A DNA stretch of 64,000 nucleotides from Leptodactylus fallax. Lineage: Eukaryota; Chordata; Amphibia; Anura; Leptodactylidae. Position 1 is the stretch's first letter, and the number at the start of each line of letters is the position of its first letter. The stretch is taken from positions 310,001 through 374,000 of the forward strand of contig CAMRHE010000322.1 of assembly GCA_947044405.1 (NCBI GenBank), read 5' to 3'. This document shows positions 55,935-64,000 of this stretch, piece after piece. The position numbers and the translations under genes were made by a program. Under the pieces are notes generated by a model that made no database searches, had not been told where the DNA came from, and worked only from the letters and a program-made list of their open reading frames with translations.

Positions 55935-56570
55935 TGGTGCTAATGGGAAATTATAGTGTGTGTGTGGGGGGGGGGCATTAAGCAGCATACTGTGGATGTG
56001 GAGACCAGTAATGGTGCATTACACTGTATGGGGCTCTGAAGTCCCATTAGTGCCCCTACCCACAATATAATGCTCCTTATTGCCCCACACGTAGTATAAT
56101 TCCACGTTAGTAAAACAACAATGTGCATGTAGCCTGGCTGTGTATGAACAGCACAGATGGCACATGGATGACATTGCTTTTTAGTATCCCACACACAATA
56201 TAATGCCACATTACTGTCCCTGCCACAGTAAAATGCCACATTAGCCCCACAAATTCTAATGCTCCTTAATGCTCTCCGTTCAGCTTAATGCTCCTTAATG
56301 CCCCCCACACAGTATAATGCTATGTTAGTGTCCCCACACAGTATAAGGCCATGTTGGTGCCCCCACACACTATAAAGCTTCTTAGTGATCCCACATAGTA
56401 TAATCTAACGTTAGTACCCCGCACGCAGTATAATACTGTCTCCCACACAGTATAATCCTACTTAATTCCCCCCGCACAGTATAATGCCCCATTAGTGCAC
56501 CCTAAGATACTACAATGCTCCTTAATGCTCTCCGCACACTGTATAAAGCTTCTTAGTACCCCTTCACTAG
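55935..56570. repeat. Minisatellite array 7 (strongly degenerate)
   Basis: Repeated CCCCACACAGTATAAT with joints such as GCTCCTTAGTG or GCCATGTTGGTG, unit ~28-32 bp. The first part (55935-56040) reads in the inverse sense. It is the most diverged array of the family. Confidence 0.75.
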
Positions 56571-58475
56571 TGACATTGACCCATCTACTCCATTTGACCA
56601 ACAGGGAAGGCTCAATTAATCTGAAATATTTATTCCTATTTTTACTTGTCTAAACATGGGGTACGTAGTCAGATGCTTCTTATTGGATATGTTTAGCTGC
56701 TCAGAAATTTGCATCATGGTCGACTCTGATCAGGGACCTTTACCTTTGACTTGAAGCCTGGTATAAATTTCCTGGCCTGTCCTTCGGATTGATGATTCAA
56801 TGTTTGTTTAATGTTTTCCAATGTTTGGTTTATGGAGCCTATGGCAAAAAAATCCCCCCTTCCCTCCCCTCCCCCCTCACCCCCTCTACCCCTCACCCCC
56901 ACTTATAAATAAAACCAAAGCATTTGTCTTTTCTGGATTGTTTACTTTATTGATAATGCCATCCATTTTTTGTCATCTTGTCTCACGTGAAAAAAAGACA
57001 CAAACTTGTGAACCTGGCTTAGCCAGGGTAATTTGGTCATTAAGGTTTAGCGACTTTTTTTCATATTTTCCATCTCCTACTTCCAAAATTCATAACTTCT
57101 TGATTTTTCTGTTGACATAGCCATATGAGGTCTTATCATTTGTGCATAATCTTATCTTTAGATTTTATTAATATTTTGGGTGGTCCATATAAAAACCACA
57201 CACTTCTGTCATTTTTTGCATTTTGTTTTTATGGCCTTCACTCTGCATTAAAAATTACATACATGCATGAATAGAAAGCTCTCCCATAGACCTCAATGAG
57301 TCAGCTCTAAGCTATTGCTACCTATGGTCATGAGAATGCTGTAAAGCATATCACTAAATGCTGTTAACAGCATTAACATAGCATGAAAATAAAAAACAAT
57401 TTAGAAAAAGTGGTATAGAAAACTGACAATACATTCCTTTAATAAGAGTAAAGTGGGTTCAAAGTACGCTAATATCATGTTCAAGGGTTCACATTCAGGA
57501 GAGTATTCTAATAGAATAAGTCATATCTCTAAGGAGAAGCACTGTATCTATGAAATTGTACTTTTAAAACCCATATATTGCAGATTATTGTGTTTTGCTA
57601 GGATTTTCATGATTTATAGTTATAGGTTGTTTCTTTCCTGTCTTCCTAGAGACAGAAATAACCTTGCACTTAGAGCACATACATTCTGTACTTTACCTAT
57701 GAAATTCTGTACATACTGTGCCGTCTTTATTAAGGTCAAACTGTCAATGAACTGGAGTTGGGAAATCCACTGGAGCTATACAGATTTCTAGAGATTAGCG
57801 TAAAGAGATTACAAATAAATTAATACACATGAAAACTCAGGGAAAAATAACTTCATTTACATTTACTGTATCCTTAATTTTTTTCTTCTGACAGGTTAAT
57901 TCCAGCTGAGAACAGCACGTACAAATTTTAGTGCTACCAGCATTCTGCCTTTTCTTACTTCATGATTTAATCCTGGTTCATTTCCATAACTCAAAGACTG
58001 TGCAAACATTGAACCTCACCTAGTACATTGATGCTCTTGTCAACAAATGTCAACCCTGGATGGTTCTACTTTTCAAAAATTTTGTCCACAATTAGTTTTA
58101 TGTAAATTCTAATTGTGACTTGAATGCCTAAAGCTAGTGTCATGAGGTGTACTGTGTCACCTTCAGGAGACTTCCATATAGACAAGGGGCAACAAGCCCT
58201 CAACAGCTGTCTGCAGATGGAGGTCTTTTTCAAGAGATTTTACTGGCTTGAATTACATTCCAAGTCATGTTGCAAGTTGACATTTCCTGCCTTCAAGTAT
58301 CTGATAAGGCCCCACCAACTGCCCATCTACTGCATACCTAGATTATGACGACCTGCTCGCAAACCCTCAAAAGCAAGAAGCATAGAGACAACTCTTGACA
58401 CACTCTCCCAGAGTTGTTCTGGATGCCGTGTCCATCTAGTATGGTGGATGGTGACTCTCTGCATGGCAGTACTAC
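56571..58475. other. No gene seen; repeat-like AT-rich block at ~57000-57260
   Basis: A C-rich tract lies at 56855-56900. 57000-57260 reads like a dispersed repeat (TTCTGTTGACATAGCCATAT), but its limits are unclear. No gene is supported. Confidence 0.4.
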
Positions 58476-58510
58476 CACCGCTTTTTCTATTTCAGAGCAA
58501 GTAACTCCAT

Positions 58511-59220
58511 TTGATGGGGTCGCAGATATTGATCCTGCTGCATTTTTTACAAAAATTAAAGTTATTCTCTACTGAATTATCAAAGGCTGTTGCAGATGTT
58601 ACTAAGCAGATACATGACCCAGGCACTAGAGTTTCGGAGGTTGAGGATAGAATGGATGCCCTTGGGAGGACAAGACTCTTGACTGTCTTGACTACTATGC
58701 CCAACAGTTTGAGGCATAGTCCAGGAGGGCAAACATTGGGATAAGAGGACTGTCTGAATTGATCACTGCACTACAGGATACTGTCTCTAACCGGTTTTGG
58801 GCGTTGCTCCCTTAAGCTGATGCTACCTCTCTTCGAATAGATCGTATTCATACAGCTCTTGGATGCCCCAAAAAACCTAATTTGCTTAGGAATGTTATTT
58901 TCAAACTGTAATACTTCGAATTGTGAAATCGATTCCTGTCTGCAACCCGGAATCTCCAACCTCTACCAGGCACGGCCCCTTCTGTCCAACTCTTAGCTGG
59001 CCTAGCTCCAGCCACACTCGGCAGGCGTAGAACTATGCACCAAATTACCAATTACTAGGGTCTTGACCTTTTTAAACGTGAAGGTCTTCCAGTGGATGAA
59101 ACGGATGGGTCTGACCCTCTTCTTCAGAAACCACAATGAATCTGGCAATCCAAGAGCAAGCTGGCATCAACTACTGTCCGATCCCATCAACCTACTGGCT
59201 CACTTATGGTTAAATGATAA
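58511..59220 (+). pseudogene. L1 ORF1-like relic
   Basis: The frame reads LSKAVADVTKQIHDPGTRVS and EVEDRMDALG (coiled-coil end of L1 ORF1), then after a shift IRGLSELITALQD, FWALLP, LRIDRIHTALGCPKKP. IRGLPE and IDRxHRxLG are the known ORF1 RNA-binding core words. Several stops (for example after FWALLP and FKL). It is not related closely to the ORF1 at 3298-2789. Confidence 0.65.
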
Positions 59221-59783
59221 GTATATTGACATTAATGCTGCTATTTTAAGCAACTCCCCTGCAGGGGTGGTCCTGTTTCCTTAAGTCTCTACTTCCCCAT
59301 GTTGATGAGTTGCCATCCTAAAAATGGTCAGTCTTTGGACTACCTATGGATTTGTACTGTATTCACTCGCAGTGCCTTGTTTTGAAATTTTTATATTCAA
59401 TTGTTCAGTTGATTGCTGTCTACCTGCTTATCCTGTGCGTTATGAGATGTGACATTGATGGTGTGTTGGAATATTTCCCATATTGTTATATCTCAGCCTC
59501 AGATTTGCCCTCCCCTACCTTCATAAGAGGGTTTTGCCATGGTAACAAATCCCATGATCCCTCTCGCTACTAGCATTGCTGGGTTAGTTGCTTGCCATTC
59601 TCCCCCCACGTCAGGAACTCCCTGATACTTACATTGTTTGTATTATCTATTATTCCTGTTTTCTCAGGTTTGTTTCTTTTTTATTTCAAGCACTGCTGCC
59701 TCAACCCTCTGTATGTGCCGACCCTGGGGTATATTCACTCTTCCGATATTGGGCTCTTGATTATCGTCATTTAGTATGTTAGT

Positions 59784-60062
59784 ATGTCTGATTCTGATAA
59801 GCTATGGCCTGACATCATCTGTATCCAAGGGTCTCATTTTACTAGCACCTCCATCCCTAAGTATTTTCATTCCTGTTATAGACTACTTGTCTATGCTAAT
59901 CAGACTAAGAGTAGTGGAGTAGCCATCTTTATAAGGCACTTGACCCCAATAAGTGTGGACTCGACTTTAGTGGACTCCCATGGTTGGTATATTATTGTGT
60001 TCTGTTGGTTATATGACCAACAACTATACCTGATTAATTCATACGCCCCAATAACAGCCTGA
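59784..60062 (+). pseudogene. L1 ORF2-like endonuclease fragment
   Basis: WPDIICIQGSHFTS, SSGVAIFIRHLTPISVD and QLYLINSYAPITA match the apurinic endonuclease domain that starts L1 ORF2 (PDIICLQETH, GVAILI, NxYAPN). The catalytic Glu of LQETH is Gly here (IQGSH), so nicking activity is lost. A stop at 60060 follows. Confidence 0.7.
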
Positions 60063-60583
60063 TTCCTTTTTTTCCCATGACCTAGTTATTGGGCAGCTAT
60101 CTTTTACTCAGTTAGTATGGTGTGGAGAATTTAACTTTTCTATTAATGCTATGTTAGACTAATCCTGTCCTTTAGCCGATAAGCTATCATCTAAGTTTAA
60201 AATTGAGATAGGCCCCTCAATGTGGTGGATTGCTGACAGGAATTCCATGGGAACAAAAGGGGCTATACCTATTTCTCTCCTGTCCACCACCATTATATTA
60301 GGATAGATTGAATACTTGCCTCCACGTCAATCCTCCCTGCACCCATGCCTGTCATATACCATGTGCCTGGTTGAACCATAACCTTGTGCTAGCAGACTTC
60401 AAGCTTCGGATGCAAACCCATCTATTAATTGGGCTACCAATATACCTAGCATTAGAGGCATTATTATAGCGGGAGATGCTCAACTTAAATGAGAATGAAC
60501 TACAGCTCAAGCAGATCTATACTTTAAAGCTTTAAATTTTGGCTTACAAACACGGGAAAAGTATATTTACATCTTGGAGTTAA

Positions 60584-60870
60584 AGGGGTTTTCCAGCCAA
60601 AAAAACCTTTTTTTAAAAAAAAATTCTATTAGTGCTATTAATGGGTTAATAAGTGCATCCAAATACCTTTAGCAGTGTTTTGAGTGATTTCTGGGAGCTC
60701 CAGGTATCCTCTGCATTTGTTTACATGGGTAGCTTCCTGATCTCTTATCCTACAACTACCATGATGCATTGCTCTTCACTCAGATCCCCCTCCCTCTCTC
60801 TCTCATACCCCCTCCCTATTTCCCTAGCTAGCCTGCGGACTACTAGCCCTACCTAACTAACTCACCCCTC
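60584..60870. mobile_element. TTAA-type element end, second copy of the 18972-19945 family
   Basis: After TTAA at 60580-60583 comes AGGGGTTTTCCAGCC. The sequence to about 60860 is the reverse complement of 19580-19945 (shared: TAGTGCTATTAATGGGTTAA, CAAATACC, GTTTTGAGTGATTTCTGGG). The other end was not found. Confidence 0.7.
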
Positions 60871-63346
60871 CACCCCCATCATACTTACCTGTCTTCCTGT
60901 CCAGATTTTCAGGGCACAGGAGATACTTCTGTCCTTCTGCCGGCTCCTACACAATAGAGCCAGAGTGCCAGGCGTACTATTATGGAGGATGCCTGGGCTT
61001 TAAAGATGATGGTGAGTGGCCGCCATAGCTACTGGGAGACTCAGAGCTAATGCCCGTGATCAGAGTCCACTCTTATTGTGGGCATTACTACCTGTAAGCT
61101 CCCCCCCTCCCAAAGCAATAAAATTGCCCCTGGGGCTGGTGGGTACTTATCACATTGCAGGCCAGCTCCCATGCAGCGAGATCGCAGGAGTCGGCCTGTT
61201 CTTGTGACAGCTGGGAGCAGGCTTGTCATAAGAATATTATTACTGAGACTGGTAGCGGGAAAAAAAAAAATCAAAAGTGCCAAACAGCCATTTTTTTCAC
61301 TATTTCGACAAGAATTTGAATTAAAAAAAAATGACACTAAGCAATAGACATTCCCCAAAATGCTATAACTAAAAAGTACACCTGGCCTGGCAAAAAATTA
61401 TGTCCTATGCATCCCTGTACAGCTGCAGGGCCACCTGTCAATGTGAACTTGCGGTTGTTGCAAAACTACAACTCCCATATGTTATTAAATATTTTACCAC
61501 ATTTTTTGCTTCAAAATTTTTTTCCCTATTGTTCTCCTCTAAAACCTAGGTGCGTATTATGGTCTGAAAAAAATGCAGTAAGTAGACACATTTTTTATTA
61601 TTATTTAACAGTAGAGATATACATGAACATTGAATGTCCAGGGAGTTAAGAATTTAGGATGTAAGAAACAAAACCAATGTCACAAATATAACATTAACAA
61701 ACTAGTGACGAAAGAAAAAAGAAACAGAAAAAGAGCACCAACAAGTTAGGGAGGTAGGTGGAGTTATTTTAGAATGGGGGGGGGGGGGAGCAGAGAAACA
61801 CGATGAGGATTGCCAGCATTCTCAATTCTCCAGGACCTTATAGTGGAGGTGTTGATTGCGGGGGAACATATACTCGTAATGAAAGTTATGATTGATTTTT
61901 TTGTATGATATGGGTTCTGTTAAAGGCTTCAGATTATTTCCAATTTTGAGCAAGAGCAGACAAGGTTGAAGAATATGACTTAATGGGATTTGGAATCTTT
62001 TGGGAAAAGTGTCTATCTCTATGCCTAATATTCCCAATTCCAGTGTCAGGATAATTCTCTAATGTGTTACAAGGTGTATTATATTTTGAATAGATGGCCA
62101 TATAGTCTGTATTATTGGGTATTCCCAAAATATATGCATTGTGCTAATTTGTCCACAGTTTCTCCAGCAATATGGGGATGAAGATGAGTATGTTATGTTT
62201 AAGATATGTTTCTGAGATTCTTGTGGGAAGGTGGGAGCACAGAAAAGAAGGTATTAATCCCTTTCAAAGTTTGAATATGGTTGTGTAGGCATACTGTTGT
62301 GGGAATCATTAGAAATGTATAGGGTAGGTTCCTCAGTATGAATCGTACATGTAAAAGTTTATAGAACTCTTATTTATTTATATTGTATTTAACTGATAGA
62401 TTGGAGAATCAACATAGGTGGTTATTACTAAATAGATTGGAAGGATATAGTTATACACCATATTAACAAAGAGCTCTTCCATTTGAGATCTTGTTTGAAT
62501 TGTTATAGGAACTTAATATTAGAAGGGATTGATGGTATTAAACTTGGTATTATCAAAAACTCATTACAGGTGTTTTATTCAATACATACCTTTTAAACTA
62601 AAGTTGGCATTGTATTATAATATCTTCCAAAAGGTCTTGCCTTCTAACAGGTCGAACTAGAGGCCAAGTTTTTCCTTTTCCATCGGGGAGAACTAATTTG
62701 TACACATTGTACCAAAATTCCCAATGAAGCATGCATAGTTTTTAAGTCTCCCTGTGTCTGCAGTATATGGTGGACTCCACAAGGAAACACAGTACCCCTT
62801 CAGACCCGCATCAATGGCCTCTTGCCAAGCCAACCAGGAGAACATTATCTGCCTGACTGCACTGTAAAGTTTGGTGGAGAAGGGTTTGTTTTTTGAGGGG
62901 TTAATGGGAGCTGAGCTTCACTAATGTGGACTAGCCACTACATACAGATTTGAGATGTGCTTCTAGCTCTGTTCTCTGAGTTAGTTCCTATACATTTCAG
63001 AGATCTGGGGTTGAACAATGTGGAGATTGCACAGGAATAGGCCCAAGATAGCAGTCTCACTGGTCCTGGTGGCTATTAGTACCAAATCCTCTTACAAATC
63101 CTAGGCCAGCAGAGTGATGAAAGCTTCGCACTGACTTGATCGAGAAGGGTCCCCCAGGGCACTCTCTGTTATTTGTCTCCCATGTAGTGGTGTTTTTGGG
63201 TGCCCTTGGCGTTAGGAGCGAATGAAGGTACAGGAGACAGAATGGCAGTTGAAACAAGCGTAGCTTGCAACTTAATTTTATGTCAAGAATCACTCAGCTA
63301 CAAGACAACATGGAGGCACAATTCACCTTACAGTAAGTTCCACATA
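60871..63346. other. No gene seen; possible repeat-derived sequence
   Basis: 60871-61200 is GC-balanced and may still belong to the TTAA-type element. 61600-62650 reads like old repeat sequence (CAGTTTCTCCAGCAATATGG), but it could not be classified. A G-run lies at 61777-61789. No gene is supported. Confidence 0.4.
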
Positions 63347-63348
63347 TA

Positions 63349-64000
63349 CAGTGGGGAAAAAAAAGTATTTAGTCAGCCACCAATTGTGCAAGTTCTCCCA
63401 CTTAAAAAGATAAGGCCGCCCTGTAATTGACATCATAGGTAGACCTCAACTATGAGAGACAAAATGAGAAAACAAATCCAGAAAATCATATTGTCTGATT
63501 TTTTAAGAATTTATTTGCAAATTATGGTGGAAAATAAGTATTTGGTCAATAACAAAAGTTCATCTCAATACTTTGTTATATATCCTTTGTTGGCAATGAC
63601 AGAGGTCAAACGTTTTCTGTAAGTCTTCACAAGGTTGGCACTCACTGTTGCTGGTATGTTGGCCCATTCCTCCATGCAAATCTCTTCTAGAGCAGTGATG
63701 TTTTGGGGCTGTTGCTGGGCAATACAGACTTTCAACTCCCTCCAAAGGTTTTCTATGGGGTTGATATCTGGAGACTGGCTAGGCCACTCCAGGACCTTGA
63801 AATTCTTCTTACGAAGCCACTCCTTCGTTGCCCAGGCAGTGTACTTGGGATCATTGTCATGCTGAAAGACCCAGCCACGTTTCATCTTCAATGTCCTTGC
63901 TGATGGAAGGAGGTTTGCACTCAAAATCTCACAATACATGGCCCCATTCATTATTTCATGTACACGGATCAGTCGTCCTGGTCCCTTTGCAGAGAAACAG
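63349..64000 (-). mobile_element. Tc1-like element, family A, copy 5 (cut by window edge)
   Basis: CAGTGGGGAAAAAAAAGTATT at 63349 after TA, then the full ~220-bp inverted repeat and the 3' part of the transposase gene on the minus strand. The element continues past 64000. Confidence 0.92.
63565..64000 (-). CDS. Tc1-like transposase, family A copy 5, partial at the window edge
   Basis: The frame is open from the window edge to the stop at 63565. It includes [37 protein letters not shown] with the second catalytic Asp, [16 protein letters not shown] with the catalytic Glu (34 residues apart, DD34E), and a C-terminus ending in [11 protein letters not shown]. The usual KHTARA is KYTAWA here, so one conserved His is lost. 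This is the best-preserved C-terminal part of the family in the window; whether the N-terminal half is intact cannot be seen. Confidence 0.8.
   Translation of the reverse strand, partial: CFSAKGPGRLIRVHEIMNGAMYCEILSANLLPSARTLKMKRGWVFQHDNDPKYTAWATKEWLRKKNFKVLEWPSQSPDINPIENLWRELKVCIAQQQPQNITALEEICMEEWANIPATVSANLVKTYRKRLTSVIANKGYITKY

Larger units (their letters stand above)
58480..60480 (+). mobile_element. L1-type LINE relic with ORF1 and start of ORF2
   Basis: ORF1-like traces, broken by stops, run from about 58520 to 59220; endonuclease-like ORF2 traces run from about 59784 to 60480. The order and strand are those of an L1 element. No ends or target duplication could be placed, and a TTAA-type short element begins at 60584. 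Confidence 0.65.

Noticed and set aside
56821..57120. 99-codon frame with Pro-rich start and hydrophobic stretches
   Set aside because: Begins in a C-rich simple tract and continues in AT-rich repeat-like DNA. No homology or context supports a gene.

Overview
The window is vertebrate nuclear DNA, most likely from a frog or toad. It holds one recognisable host gene, CCN2 (connective tissue growth factor, CTGF), on the + strand at about 32.46-35.67 kb. The inference of an anuran rests on the CCN2 protein, which is close to but distinct from the mammalian one, and on the mix of mobile families (several Tc1 lineages, piggyBac, hAT and TTAA-flanked short elements, L1/L2-type LINEs). The species cannot be named from this.

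Layout. 0-27 kb is a mobile-element landscape: a Tc1 end and an old Tc1 relic (0-1 kb), a deleted L1-type LINE with a 14-bp target duplication (2.1-4.2 kb), palindromic short elements (1.3-7.4 kb), a hAT-type short element with a perfect 8-bp duplication (8.7-9.5 kb), a damaged Tc1 (11.2-12.5 kb), a Tc1 element with an open transposase and DD37E spacing that was later split by a piggyBac element (14.5-18.8 kb), a TTAA-flanked element (19.0-19.9 kb), and an L2-type LINE cut up by younger insertions and a long minisatellite (20.0-23.5 kb), then another Tc1 (24.8-26.4 kb). 27-40 kb is quieter and holds CCN2: five exons with canonical splice sites, a TATA box, TEAD and SMAD motifs in the promoter, and a 1-kb 3' UTR. 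40-64 kb is again repeat-rich: Tc1 copies at 40.5, 51.6, 53.7-55.2, 55.4 and 63.3 kb, hAT-type short elements at 46.3-48.6 and 54.0-54.9 kb, a palindrome-flanked element at 50.4 kb, and a decayed L1 at 58.5-60.5 kb.

One ~30-bp minisatellite (core CACACAGTATAATG) recurs as seven separate arrays in both orientations. At least three arrays lie inside hAT-type elements with intact target duplications, which suggests how the satellite spread. The hAT-type elements at 8.7 and 46.3 kb also share a GC-rich inverted-repeat core with a GAAA-loop hairpin and CRE and E-box motifs. Apart from CCN2, no host gene, tRNA, rRNA or CRISPR array was found. Only two transposase reading frames look largely intact: the DD37E Tc1 (14.75-15.72 kb) and the incomplete copy at the right edge. 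The piggyBac frame is broken only by two one-base shifts in A8 tracts.
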